DNA of 45,535 nucleotides, from the NCBI GenBank assembly GCA_001655205.1, contig LPNZ01005159.1, positions 1-45,535 of the forward strand. The letters are read 5' to 3'. Below, piece by piece: positions 11,605 to 23,900 of this stretch. Every line of letters starts with the position of its first letter. The stretch's first letter is position 1. Origin of the DNA: Lenisia limosa (lineage: Eukaryota > Breviatea). The position numbers and the translations under genes were made by a program. The notes beneath the pieces are model-generated. The model was not told the DNA's origin. It ran no database searches and was given only the letters and a program-made list of their open reading frames with translations.

Positions 11605-14343
11605 TTACAATTTATGCCTTGTGATGAAAAACACAATATGCTCAGCTGTCGTTTCAGGGTTGTCTTCATGGATGGCATGACCTGAATTGCCATAAATGAA
11701 TATGAATGTTTCTCAGCCTGCAATCAAAACAATCCTTTGATAACCAGAAATAGACACCCCACTGACCAGCGTTATACACCACACAAGTTTGGAATTTCCC
11801 CATCATTTGCGCAATTGTGAGGTCCTGAAGAAGGTCATAGTTATCTTTTGGAAGAAGTAAAAACGATTTCCATAGACTGCTACGCCATGACAACCTTGTC
11901 CAATCTGTCTGTTCCAGCTAAAACAAGAACCTTGGGAACAGATGTGTCCAAGAAGTCCTGAGAGAGTCCTTTGTACCACCCTAGAGGTTAGAAGCAATCG
12001 TCTCAAGCCAGAAGATATGAAGGAGTTCAATGTTTACAATGCAGAGAGAAAAAGAACAACTGTCACTCAAAACAGGCCACAGCAAACCATTCCAGAAAGG
12101 CTGGGACGCCCCAAGGTCTGTTCGCCACGTCAGCATGTTACCTTGGGATTTTTTCGATCTACTCGATCTGTGGAAACAGATAACAAAAAAAGAGAGAAGA
12201 CAGTTCTTCAATCTGATTATCTCATATGGCCGGGCCAAAGTAAAGCACTATGACTCATAGAATTCAAACCTTTGCATCAATCTTTGGCTCAGATTCAACC
12301 CAGGGCGATTTGCTTCAGTGTGAGAAAAATTAAATCAGTTCGTCTGTTGGTCCGAAAAAGTAATCCAAATACTGAAAGAATGAAAGGTATTATTCGATGT
12401 TGTCGAAAGAATGAAAGGTAATTCGATGTATCTGTGTATTATTTGGTCTAGTTCCAAGCATAAGCATTACAGAAATAATAATGCACGGAAGATGAGACAC
12501 AAACCTGAAGGAGACGGGGGGAGAGAGCTCGACGATCTGGGGGCAGGTGGCTTCATTGCTGAAGGTGGGGGTCGTTTCATTGCTAGTGGAGAAGGGGTTT
12601 TCTCAGACCTGAATTGTAAGATAGAAAATGAAGAGAAAAATAAACCAAATACAGCGAAAATAGATTTTCTCATGTCTAAGCAATAGCTCACGAAATACTG
12701 TCGGGTGATGGCGGAAGGTCAAGCGACCCTGTTCCTTCTTCTTCCTCTTCTGCTACGGTGTTGATTCTAAAAAAAATAAGTACACCAAAGAAACCCCATT
12801 AAAAGATTACCCACTCTTTTGGAGCCTCAATTGGGGACATGAAAGCAGGCCTCTTGGGTGAAGGTGACTCCTGGCCCTTTGGAAGGGGGCGGATAGTGGG
12901 GGGAATGGAAACTCGGGCTGACTGCGCGTTACGAATAGTATTGCTCTTTACCCTATAACGTGATGATAGAATGCATGTATACTCACACTATATCTAGATA
13001 GAGTATCATACTAGTATTATATATGATATATATCATATGATATATATTAAAATATCCATATCATATCATATATTATACTACACAATAAATTGATATGGAT
13101 ATTTTTGAGCTTCACTTTCAGTTCCAAAAGACATCTTATCGATATTTATCGAAAATTAAGTCTTAATCCGGAAGAGTAACTTATACATATTTTCAGAGTA
13201 TATATCATATGGTACAATGACCATAAATCTCTTTCTAAACAAAAAGGTCACCATACTCACGCATATTCGATGGCCATTTCGACAGTTCTGAATTTCTGCG
13301 GTCTTTGTGAGAGGAAATACGGCATATGTGGCAAAGCAGACAGCGCAGTACCTTCCACAACTAAAAACCATGACACAGTGCTTGCAACCTGAATACTGTT
13401 CCATATCCACAAATAATGTACTATATAACCAAAATGAGAGTCGGAATAATAAAAGAAGACAACATTAGGGTCATCTCGAGTGTATTACAGTTTCATGAAT
13501 GTCAATTACCCATGAGGACATGAGGGGACATGGTTATCACCGCGTGAAAAAGATAGTTAGAATCTGAGAAAATGGCTCAAAAGTGACATTACTGATCATG
13601 CAGTTCCCACCGTCAATGACAAAGAGTCCCTTGAGGCCTCTGATGACACCCTGATTTGCTGCCCTCACAGCCACTGCACCACCCATGCTGTGCCCAATCA
13701 CAATGACATCCTTGTCTCCTGCGAGGTCAGATCACGGCTCCGGTTGCGTATATCTTACCAGTAACGGCTGTTGCTACTTTGCCGCAATCCTCAACAAGCC
13801 GCTCAATTGATAGGTCACTGTCATCCTCTGTTTGTGAATCACCTATAACAGTCAAAGGGAATATTGTAATCCCAACTAACCGTGACCACGACAATCGTAA
13901 GAAACCACCTGACATACTTCCTTGACGTGTGGCTACTGTGTCACAACGTAGTAGTAGTAAATTAGAATGTAGAACCCATTAATCCTCTTACAGCCAAAGC
14001 AGCGAAAGAAAGACCTGCCATACCCCCTCCATGCAAGCAGAAGAGAATAGGTCCACTTGACTCCTCCGTTTTATACACCATAAATTTCTACAAATTCAGA
14101 TAAAAAAAACACAACTATTTAAAAATGGTACCTTCCATCAACTCCCCTTACATCATTTCCAATTTCAACCATATCTCGAGTTGCAAAAAAATCTGACCAG
14201 GGAAGCGGAGATGAGTCAAAGGGTTCCATTTCGCCTGGTCTAAATTCAAAATAAAACATAGTGTAAGATATGAGAAGGCAAAAGACCCTTATAGCTGAAT
14301 ACCTTATAGGTGGCGCGCCAGTTTTAAAGATTCCCCTTTGCAT
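11605..14343 (-). CDS. PPME1: Protein phosphatase methylesterase 1
   Basis: Fifteen exons, all phases consistent, 409 residues: 14343-14303, 14239-14152, 14087-13992, 13932-13881, 13842-13759, 13718-13611, 13360-13261, 12952-12815, 12766-12692, 12608-12505, 12312-12270, 12167-12088, 11980-11895, 11824-11767, 11681-11605. It removes the methyl ester from the C-terminal leucine of the PP2A catalytic subunit. The alpha/beta-hydrolase fold is clear: oxyanion LHGGG, nucleophile GHSMGG, acid LFVIDVVEGTA and histidine NAGHAIHED form the expected Ser-Asp-His triad. PLPWSDFF near the start and LVLAGTDRLDKDLTIAQMMG near the end are typical. The variable loop after SARVS is enlarged by about 90 residues rich in Pro, Ser and Glu, including VAEEEEEG. 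Start ATG taken at 14343. Confidence 0.95.
12374..12429. repeat. 31-bp-period direct repeat in a PPME1 intron
   Basis: GAAAGAATGAAAGGTA followed by (TATT)ATTCGATGT occurs at 12374-12400 and again at 12405-12429. The intron is 12313-12504, between exons 10 and 11. A local duplication with a 4-base difference. Confidence 0.75.
13402..13595 (+). repeat. About 195-bp dispersed repeat, copy 1 (PPME1 intron)
   Basis: Matches 26194-26390 in the same orientation along its length, for example CATATCCAC..., GACAACATTAGGGTCATC, GAGTGTATTA and GCGTGAAAAAGATAGT. It lies inside the PPME1 intron 13361-13610. No reading frame. Confidence 0.65.
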
Positions 14344-14624
14344 ATTTGTATGCAATAATGCAATACTTAAGCAGTTCGGTGTATTATTTTACAATATTGT
14401 CCTTCCACACCCACCCCTGGAACAAGAAACAATATTTAGTAGGGTGACGTAAATCCTGCAAATCAGTTCTCACCTGATTCTCCCGCGCACCCCCACTTTC
14501 CCTCCAGAAATATATTTTCATTAAAAAGAGCTTGAAGAGCTGAAGAATAAAGAGCTCTGCAGCTCCCCCCCCCCTTTTTTTTTTTCACTACACAGGAATA
14601 TAATCAACTACATAATAACACATA
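14344..14624. promoter_or_regulatory. Divergent spacer, PPME1 / H-type lectin
   Basis: A 281-bp head-to-head region containing a poly-C then poly-T run near 14567-14585. No gene seen. Promoter role inferred from position. Confidence 0.4.
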
Positions 14625-17095
14625 ATGTTGTTTTTATCATGGATAGTTTTGCTCTTCTTTTCCCATGTTAAAAGGTAAGATTGAAGCGAGGTTTCTTGTC
14701 ACTTTTTCTCAACAGCTCATGTAGTTTGTCCTCGGATACCTCAGGTCTCATTATTGGAGCGCGCTTTTCCAATGAAACCAATGACAACGCGGCAGTCATA
14801 AAAGTATGCTTCAAACTTTTGATTGTCTAAGTTCAATATTGTAAGATAGTAACCACACAGAAAGAATTCAATGAGGCTCTTGCTGAGCAGAGTGCGCTTG
14901 TTCAGGCCCAGGCTCTTTTGATCTCCCAGTTGCAGGTGTGTGTATTTCTTTGGAGCAAAGTGTTGTTAGTTTCGGGATTTGTATAAATCAACAGAATCTG
15001 ATACATACAATATCATATGATATGATATTTCCATGTTGAAAAAAGAGAAAAAAAAAAGGTAGCCAAGCACGCCGCCTATCAGCTTTATGAAGGATATGAT
15101 ATTATACAAAATATTTATCCATTTAGTAATAATACACCTTTCATCCAAATATCATGTAGTTATTTTACTCTCTAAAATAATGAATTTAAACAACCCCTTA
15201 TCATTTCAGGAGAGAACGCGGGATCTTGAATTGGTAGGTACTGGCTGTTTAACTGAACTTAGAATGATTTGTTTAATTTTAAATACTATTATCTGGTTTT
15301 CTGCTTGATTTATTTATGATTCAGAGCACAGGACGAATTATAGTGACAGTAGAAAGGAAGGTAAGCCTTTTTTGCATTTGGTAGATAAAATACAAACACA
15401 TTATAGCACAAGGTTTTGTCATTCCTCAGGCTGTTTCTGGTTCGAGCTACGACTGGGTATTCCCAAAAGTGGATCCCAAATTCGTCACAACTCGGCATGC
15501 TTCATCTCAGGTTGGTCCTCAAGATGGTTGTAAAGAATGGACACTTTTTTTATTCTATTTTTCTGTAAAAAAACAACTCGACCGAGGAGGACAATGGGAA
15601 ACCCTCAACATTCGTGGTAATACTGACCTTCATATTATTGAATTAAAGACAACAAGTGCCTTATGAAAGCTCAAATTTTCCAAGAGTTTTGGAGGTTTCC
15701 TTTTCCTTCCATGTTGGTGCCTTACAGAACTTAGTCTTCTTCTGTTTTCGAAGTCCAAAGCTGCTCTTTCAGTGACAGAACTGATACTTCTCTCAATATT
15801 CGCTTTGTTGAAGTGAATGTGAGCCTTTCCTATGCATTTTATTAGTACTGTTGTGGTAGTATGTCTTATTAGCTTTAATTTACGTCGTAGTATGTGGAAA
15901 AACCGGTGGACTTTGTATCTCTCTTTACGTTTTCAAGAGATCCAAGTTTTGCATCGGCTGTCTTTTTTGTGAGAGGGAAACGTAGCATTTTTCTCTCCCC
16001 CCCCCCCCCNNNNNNNNNNNNNNNNNNNNNNNNNNNNNNNNNNNNNNNNNNCCAGTTACCTACTCTCTGGGTGAGGGAAGGAAGTTTTGAAGTACCTATA
16101 TGATGCCTCCTTTTTTTTATTTCTCTTTAGATGAAATTCCTGTTGTTTTCGGAGCCCCTGAGCGAGAATTCTCATCTGACACAACTATTGATGTGGTAAG
16201 TTGTCTTTTTTGCTTGGGATTGATTATGCTAAACTAATGGTGTTAGATGTGGATTCCTATTGTGCCAACCACAACAAGTACTGAACTCCGCGCTTACCAA
16301 GCCTTAACAACAACGTGGGGAAACTGGGAACTAGGGTGTTGTAATTCTTTGTCGAAACGTATAAAAAGCAAAAATCAGTTCTTAACACCTGAGAATGTGA
16401 GGGTAGGGGGGAGTGGAAGCAACTTGACAATAGATTTTTTTCACTGACGCAGGACGGCTTATCGCTTCGGATTCACAGCTCTTTCTCCATCGCTTGTTGT
16501 CCCTTCTGGCTTTCAGTTTGGTGTTTTCCTAACCGGAGCGGTTTGCTTAATATTTTACCTTCTTGCTTTTGATTGTTCATGAGAATGTTGTAATGCAAAT
16601 AGTATGTGTCTCTAATCACTATGATAACAGTTTTAAAAGCATTACAGTACTTATTTGATGTTTGCTCTGCAACCTTAACTCTTATAGACCAGCGCTAACG
16701 AAGTAGTTTTCCCAACTGCCTTCTCTTCAATCCCAGCTATTGTCTTACAGGTAAGGAAGGATTTAGAGGCAGTTATGATGGAAATGCAATTCCAAGGTAA
16801 TTCTGTAAAGAATGAAAGGATCTCTCACTCAAGCTGATAACTTTAGGTTGTAGATAATGACAGCAACTCTCTGACAGTTTGCAGTAAGTGATAGTCCCAT
16901 AAAACTGTTTTTTTTTTAACGAATTTAGATGTTAATACGGCATCGGCCTCCTCTTTCACTTTCAGTTGCCGTTATCAATGTATGCATTATTATTTACTTA
17001 TCTGACTTCTATATATAGTGACTGCGGAAGAAGGATGCAGTATTTGCTACTCTATCCATTGGATGGCAGCAGAAGAAGGAACGTACACAATTTAA
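14625..17095 (+). CDS. Secreted protein with C-terminal H-type lectin domain
   Basis: Exons: 14625-14674, 14716-14803, 14861-14935, 15210-15233, 15325-15360, 15430-15510, possibly 15587-15616, 15735-15818, 15891-15968, gap to 16070, 16131-16195, 16247-16314 (or 16335), 16453-16540, 16688-16750, 16847-16883, 16929-16979, 17019-17095 (TAA). The N-terminus MLFLSWIVLLFFSH is a signal peptide. A helical, possibly coiled-coil stretch follows (KEFNEALAEQSALVQAQALL). The C-terminal segment NEVVFPTAFSSIPAIVLQVV, then TASASSFTFSCRY, then IHWMAAEEG matches the discoidin C-terminal / H-type lectin fold, which binds sugars such as GalNAc on cell surfaces. The middle beta-rich region (DEIPVVFGAPERE, FRFGFTALSP-like) is unassigned and could hold another lectin-like repeat. 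N at 16010-16051 removes part of one exon. An adhesion or bacterial-binding role is inference. Confidence 0.75.
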
Positions 17096-17174
17096 GTCAG
17101 AGTTTTTTTAAGATTACACGTTTGTCAGCATTACGCAGAAATTTTATATTTATTTACTATTCACAAAAACCTGC

Positions 17175-17539
17175 ATGGAGTTGTAAGGGAAACTAAGTGA
17201 ATGTGACTAGTGATGTGTTATTTCTTCATAGAACTCAACTCTCTTCCGCCTCAAGCTTAAGTGTTAAGTACAGAATATATATTGAAACAAAAATTGATAC
17301 AATAGAAGAAGACCCTAAAAAAGGTCAGGTAAGGTGAACAACAATACAGAGTATATATCTCTAATGATATTATGCTACACCGATCACCAAAAAAAATCTT
17401 GAGAGCAAGAGAAAAGCAATATCAGCTAACGCTCCCACAAACTTAATATCCAGGTACAGCAATAAGCCCAGTTGGGCAAACAGCCAAGGGACGAGGTGGC
17501 TTTACTGAGAGGTCAAGGGGAAGAAGCAAAAAATGGTAA
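17175..17539 (+). CDS. Small protein, about 61 residues, unknown
   Basis: Exons 17175-17182 (8 nt: M-E-plus two bases), 17232-17323 and 17454-17539 (TAA) give MELTQLSSASSLSVKYRIYI, then ETKIDTIEEDPKKG, then a basic Gly/Arg/Ser tail ending RGRSKKW. The upstream donor TTGTAAGG and the acceptor TTCTTCATAG are good. The second intron can also use donor GTAAGG at 17329 with another acceptor and another C-terminus, so the tail is uncertain. The stop lies 33 bp from that of the opposing kinase gene. No family recognised. Confidence 0.45.
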
Positions 17540-17572
17540 GGGCTTCCCAACGGCTCGATATTAATTGAGAAC

Positions 17573-20500
17573 TTATTGATGTCCTCTTTTTATTTTGAAC
17601 TGGTTTGCATCCCACAAACTAAGTGTCAGCTTGTTCTTCGACCGAGTGATGGAAGAGTCTTTAGAAGAGAGAAGAGAAGAAAGGATGTGTACGAGTGAGG
17701 TGGCACCTCTGATGACACCGAGGTCAGGCTCCGCACTGTCCAAATAGGAATGTGCAAAGTCAATGAGCTTCACTTCAACTGCAAAGTCAATAAGTCATGC
17801 ACAACAAGGACAAAAGAAACACACAATATAGACATGCCCACCATTTTGGGTATCTGGTGCGGCAGCGTCATAAACAAAGAGAATTGAGGCACTGTAAAAT
17901 CTATACTTTTTTGATGACTCCAAAAACGTCTAAAAATGCATCAGAGGGGAACAGTTGTTAACTTTTACAAAAAAAGATAGAGGAACAAGGGCGGAAGAAA
18001 AATCCAAAGTATTCTCACCAGGAGTTCCTTGAGTTTGATGAGGACAGACTCTACAATGGCAACTCTAAGTTCGGAAGATGATGACAGGAAGAACTGGACC
18101 GTGACAAAGGACATGTAGTGAATCTATCAAGTTTCCCTCGCAATCCGAATGACTTTATCTCATTATGTCTTTTTGGGATCTTAAGCCTTAGTGTAAAGGT
18201 AATATATTGTGTTGCTATGAGACTGAATCTTGTCAATATATTGATTTGAATTTCAATCCTGTTGAGGACTTAAAGAGCACTATCTGACATAATATGGTAG
18301 ACTTTTTGACAACAACATCAACATGAAAGTTACGGGAGCATGAAGAGAATGAATAAACAAAAAATCAGGCGCACCTGCATGATAGCATTTGATACGGTGT
18401 CAGGAGTGATCTTTCGGCCCTCGAATTTGTCCATTCGGTACACCTCGGCTGGTCGGTGCACCTGAATTGTTAGTGGAGCGTGGGATGGCAATCGTCAGGG
18501 GTACCGGTAGCATCTTAAAAATGGGTTCAGCCAGCTTAGTTTCTTAACTGCGCAAATGTTGGCGCATGTAGGGTAGTCATCATATTTGTTACCGGCCTTG
18601 ACCTACCTTACCTACCCCTTACCGTACCATACCTATCCAAAATAGTGTATTTATACATATCGATACATAAATACATGTATATATATGCATATACATATAT
18701 ATAATATATATAATATATATAATATAATATGATTTGATATGTATGTATGTATTATGTATGTAGACAAAACCCAAAAACAAAGACCCTTACCACCCGTGCA
18801 TACTTGCATTCCACATATTCGGAACCCTAAGGGGACAGAAGTCGAGTTATGGCACTGGAAAAGTAAGAAAAGTGAAAAAACAAAAAAAACAAGAGATCGC
18901 CAAATGGAAAATTAAACGAACTATGCCCAACTTTTTTGATGAGTCTCTCCCGTTTAGCATCAGAAGCTTCATCACCATATTGACGGCATCCAACCTGGTA
19001 GGGGTAAACGAAGGAAATTTCGATGATTGGCGGAAAGGTAAATCGCGAATCGAATAATCTAACCAGATAAAAAAAAATCTCTCATAGTAAATTGAAACCT
19101 TTAAGAAACAAAAAAACCCTGTATCATGCTGTACGATAAAGCTAGACAATAAAGTATCTTACCTCGCTAACCCCACATATCTGTATTCATGTACAAAATC
19201 GAGTGTTGAATAAAATTATTACAAATAAATCACAATTGAAAAAGGGGGGGAGGGGCTGGGTAACTAGAAAGTTTTTAAGGCAAGGTGCCAAACCAGAAAC
19301 TGGCTTGTGAACTAAAAAAACATAACAGCCTGTGTAATCAAAGAAATATTTGAACATGACAGCAAAAATTATATTGACAATTTTCTGGGTGGCACTCTGC
19401 TTAAAAGAAGCATGTTAATATAACAATATGAATACGACAGAAAATACAGTCCCAAAGGAGGACAGCCCACTTTCAGGTCGATAATGCAAGGCTTGGTCAG
19501 GGAATGTGTCAAGTCCTCGAGACAGGTATACCATCCGATTCCGTCTCCGCCTCCGGGCCAACCACAGCCGCCGGTCCAGTTTGTCCTAAATGACATGATA
19601 CAAGAAGGGTCGTTGTGGCGTATATGTATTGATTTTCAATACAACGAAAAACGAAAGAGAATTTACTACATTTTGCTGATAACAAGGTAAAATATGGTAT
19701 GGGTGAGCTCATAGTATAAGAAGATGAGCACACTTACTTTATGGGGTAGTCAGTTTTGGTACTTTGGATTTTCCTGAGCTTTGAAGGAAGAGGATCTGCG
19801 CTGTCTGCTTCCACCTTGAAGAAATAAAAACGGATAAATGCTGTGACAGTAAAAGTGGATCCAGCTTTGGATTACGGTTAATGGAGGAGTAGCAAATTTA
19901 GAAACCCCATCTTACAGCTCCAATCAACTTGGGTACAAAGGGAAGGAGTGGATCCCTGCTATTCACAAGAGATGTATAGAACATGAATTCCTGTGGGGGT
20001 GGGGGGGTAATATTGGAAAATTTATGAAACAAAAAAAAAAAAGNNNNNNNNNNNNNNNNNNNNNNNNNNNNNNNNNNNNNNNNNNNNNNNNNNNNNNNNN
20101 NNNNNNNNNNNNNNNNNNNNNNNNNNNNNNNNNAGTAATAGCAAAATTAAAAATAGAAATACAATACTCCTTAAAAAGAGAAAATCGATGAAATATTGTA
20201 CAAAAATAAAAAGGAACCTGGTTACCTAAAGTATAACTATCACATGTTTTAAAGGTGATTTGTGAAAATAACATGATTTGATTTGTTAGAGATATTTCAA
20301 TATTAATATCAGGCCAAATAACAGACTTGTGGGATTAAGGGCTTCAGGATTGTGCCCTGGTCCAGGCCAGAAAGCATTAACCCATGACCAGCAACCTGGA
20401 AAAATCAAATAAACCCTGGATGGAAATACCATTGCATTTACAAAAAAAGGCAAAAACGAATATCATCCGCCTACTTGATGGGCAAAAGAGGCAGAGTTTG

Positions 20501-20657
20501 AGGATGATCGTCTCCGCCTGAGGTTCACGGCTGCGTCTCCAACAAAGACCTCACAGGACTTGTCGGCAACAAAGTCACTGGAGGCCTTTTGGGATGAGGG
20601 TCTCGTCAGCTTAGGGCCAGGCTTTTTGATGATCGACGAAGGATTAACATTATTCAT
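17573..20657 (-). CDS. Inositol polyphosphate kinase (IPK superfamily)
   Basis: Eleven exons, phases consistent, 362 residues: 20657-20475, 20395-20327, 19990-19916, 19814-19738, 19585-19471, 18994-18932, 18854-18804, 18461-18375, 18093-18019, 17929-17842, 17778-17573. It phosphorylates soluble inositol phosphates with ATP. Family marks in order: VAGHGLMLSGLDQGTILKPL at the start of the catalytic core, DPLLPFVPKLIG, the signature PxxxDxKxG as PCIIDLKVG followed by CRQYGDEAS, STSVPLGFRICGMQV, DKFEGRKITPDTV, YRFYSASILFVYD (the usual S-S-L-L region), and the metal-binding IDFAH. The order of motifs fits IP6K or IPMK; I cannot choose between them. The N-terminal 60 residues are basic and low complexity. 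The gap at 20044-20133 falls inside an intron. Confidence 0.95.
18650..18735. repeat. AT-dinucleotide-rich low-complexity tract
   Basis: ATAT/TATA-rich stretch inside a kinase intron. Related tracts built on ATATC/ATATG lie at 10459-10481, 13018-13078, 15008-15031, 22175-22345 and 23010-23052, mostly in introns. Confidence 0.7.
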
Positions 20658-20983
20658 GAAAAGGTGAAATAAAAGAAGATTACTTAAGGAAGTTAACCCA
20701 TAGAAATGGACTTTATTTGCTCTTTCCTAAGTGTTTTTATTGTAAAGTGCAGAAGAAGACTTCTATACGGTTCTAGAAAGACAGATTCTGGAATAGTATG
20801 CTCAGAACAAAAGGTGTTTGACTGACATATAAGTTCACAAGGGAAGAATAACAGAATAACGCCACTTTTAAAGAGGTTAACACATTTCAATTTTTTAATT
20901 TAAAAGGCCCGGGACGGGGAGCTGGGTTGAGTGTTTTTTTGCGCTTCAAAAGAAGCAAGCGGTTGAAACAATTACAACTAGAA
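20658..20983. promoter_or_regulatory. Divergent spacer, inositol phosphate kinase / membrane protein
   Basis: A 326-bp head-to-head region. An in-frame TTG-initiated extension of the right-hand gene reaches back to 20927, but the first ATG is at 20984. No other gene seen. Confidence 0.4.
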
Positions 20984-23900
20984 ATGAGTGAACCATTGGC
21001 AGAGGAGCTACCTCCTCTTTTCCACTCATCATCTCAGAATCTTCCAACTGCAATTCCTCGCCACCTACAGGATGCCAGCCCCCCTAAAGACAGTAATGGG
21101 ACCTCATCAGATCGTCTTAATAGACCACCTGAGGTGTCGACGCTTTCCCTCGCCTCGGACAGTCTAGGCTTCTCTCCTGTAAATGGAATGGGAACTGATT
21201 CTCTCCCAACTCCACCTTCTTCTAATGCTTTTGGACCAACTGACAGATCAGCGTCCCCAACTTACAGGTGTGTTGGATAGATGGTTCATATTTTTACAAT
21301 CTTCTTTTCCTATTGTCGTTTTTTTGCTGTTCTCCAAGTAGTTTTGTGTTCGCGCTATAATATGTGTCTTTTGAAATCATCACTCCCTAATAGTAAATAA
21401 TACCTGGGAATCTGGTAATACAACTCTTTTGCATTGTCTAAGATTCAAAAATTACACAATATATGGAGATATTCCATTAACTCAAGGCCGAGTCATACAA
21501 TCCATTTGGAGCATTGGGTAAGAAGGGACCTCCAGGCACCTATTAACGCCAGCAGGTCACAGTCACCATCCACGGTCCGGCTGAAGGCTCAGGGCCAGAA
21601 TCGCAGGAGAGCCCAGTCTTCCGAGCTCTTTGAGGGTCGCGGCATGGCTCGGTCCGGCAGTATTTCTGGCATCCCTTCTTCGCATGTGGGGCATGCGGAG
21701 GGACCTACAAGGATGCAGCATTCTTCTACATTTGTGATCCAGCAAGATGTGCGTGGGGTCTTTGTTTTAGATCAATTTGAATGACGTGTGTTGTGAATTT
21801 TGATTTGTATTATTACAATAAAAGTTAAATCTCACGATTTAGCAAGAAGAAGATGAGTCTCCTTCAGTTTCCGCCTTAAGACATGCAGTGCGTCCTCTTT
21901 CCGGTTTGTATCTCCATTTCCTAGTGACAATTGATACTGTTTTTGAAGTAAACCTAACTTTCAAGGTGTCTCCATCCCCAACGCTATTATTGCAGCAGTG
22001 TCCGTAATAGTTTTTTGGTCACTTCTTCTTTTATTGGAGACTGCTTCACTGCTCTTTTTCCTCATTTCAGTCCCAATCATTATCTACCTCTCCTTTGTCC
22101 AACTAATGGTGAGACTTTGGTGGATTGGAGGAATTGAACTATGTTCTTCCACCTATGTATTCGATATATTGTATATATTTTATGTGATATAATACAACTA
22201 TATATCGATATGTATATATATGTGTGTAGTTGATGCATATATAGTATATATATGTAGTATATATGTAGTATATATCTATAATGTATTTATGTATGTACTA
22301 TATTATAGTATATAGTATAATGCATGTACATACATATATCATATGTGTTCACCCCAAATAGCTTCTTCACGAATGTGTGCACTTCAACATCTACCGTGGC
22401 CCCATGGCCTCTAACATCAGCATGGTTCTTGCTGCCGTCTTCTCTATTGCGTCTGGCCCCTTCAAGTGGGCCCTGGTGATTTGAAAATTGCATTACTATA
22501 ACGCTAACAATTGCTGTTTATTCGTCAATTGTCTCGTATTTCCAACTGCATCACCACCCTTACCATTTCAGTCTGTTCCAGCNNNNNNNNNNNNNNNNNN
22601 NNNNNNNNNNNNNNNNNNNNNNNNNNNNNNNNNNNNNNNNNNNNNNNNNNNNNNTTCGGACACCAACCACTCAAGGAAGGATCCTCATTGCCGAAACCAG
22701 GCTTGTATGTCTTTTTTTACCATTCACTGGTCTATTTCGATTGATGGAGAATTCGTTTCTACTTTTCTACTCCTTTTCTAATTATCACAGTCGGTAGCAT
22801 GACATCCCGGGTGTACAGATGGGCAACGTCTGACGCAGCTTACTTCAAAAACTACGTTTCTGCGATTGAGCATAGGCCCAACAAGGAAGTGGTATGAAGG
22901 CCCAAAACTACTCAGTTATTGAAACTTGATAATTCACTGTTTTCTTAATGGTATTTACTGTTTACTATTCTCTCCGTTCTTCATCAAAGAGTAGAACAAA
23001 TACATTTGATATAATATCAATCGATATAGATATATATAGTATATATCATAAAAAATTATCTTTTATGTCACCCTTATCAAATTTTTTGTGAATCACAATA
23101 TCTCCATTGGCTTTCTTTTGGGTGATATTATGGTACTAAAGCACACTTTTTACCTTCTGCTGAACCCAGTATTCCTAACTCTTGACTTTTTTTCTGCTTT
23201 CACGATACAGCTGATGTCGGTGTCGCAATTGGCCCTCGCTATCTTCTTTCTTCTCATGCTTCTCGCAACCAATCATATCATGGTTAGATGGGACATTGTT
23301 GATATTATCCGCATGTTTTCTTCTCAACTTCTTACATCTTGATATCTTGTTCTAATCCCTTTAGATTGTGATCACTCTCCTATTTTGTGGCAGAATGGCG
23401 ATTCTGATGTACAGCATTGGTATGGAAGCCATCCCCCACACCAAAGTACGCGGCTTATTCTCCAAACCTGAGAGCGATACAAAAACTCCACAAAATTCCA
23501 AAAGAACTAAATTTTTCAATCTATTATTGTTTTTCCTTCTCTGTCACATCCTAGACTCCTTTCTCACACTCTGTCCGCTACCAAATCACACGGTTTATCT
23601 CGTATCCAAGGTGAGTCATTCTACTTTTGGAGTTTTAATGGTCAATTATTTAACACAATTAACGTTCCTTAGCGGACTTGGCGTTATTATGTATTATTTA
23701 TCTTTGGGTGCAACTGAGCACCCCCTCCATCATCAGTTCCCTTCTGTCCCCTGGTATAGACTTAGGTTGGTTACCCTAAGTTTCATTTATCTGTTGATTA
23801 CTCAAATGAGTGTCAAAATCAAGACCACTTTGCTTATTCTTGATGCTTCTTTTCGTATCATATTGTTATTGTGATGTTGTGGACGGCTTCGGTCAGATAC

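Noticed and set aside
12317-12390. Minus-strand stretch YLDYFFGPTDELI as a PPME1 exon
   Set aside because: It reaches a stop at once and has no donor; splicing 12505 to 12312 directly keeps frame and family alignment.
23368-23874. 168-codon ORF as one uninterrupted exon
   Set aside because: Splice sites at 23446, 23555, 23611 and 23673 give a frame consistent with flanking exons; the ORF is exon plus read-through intron.
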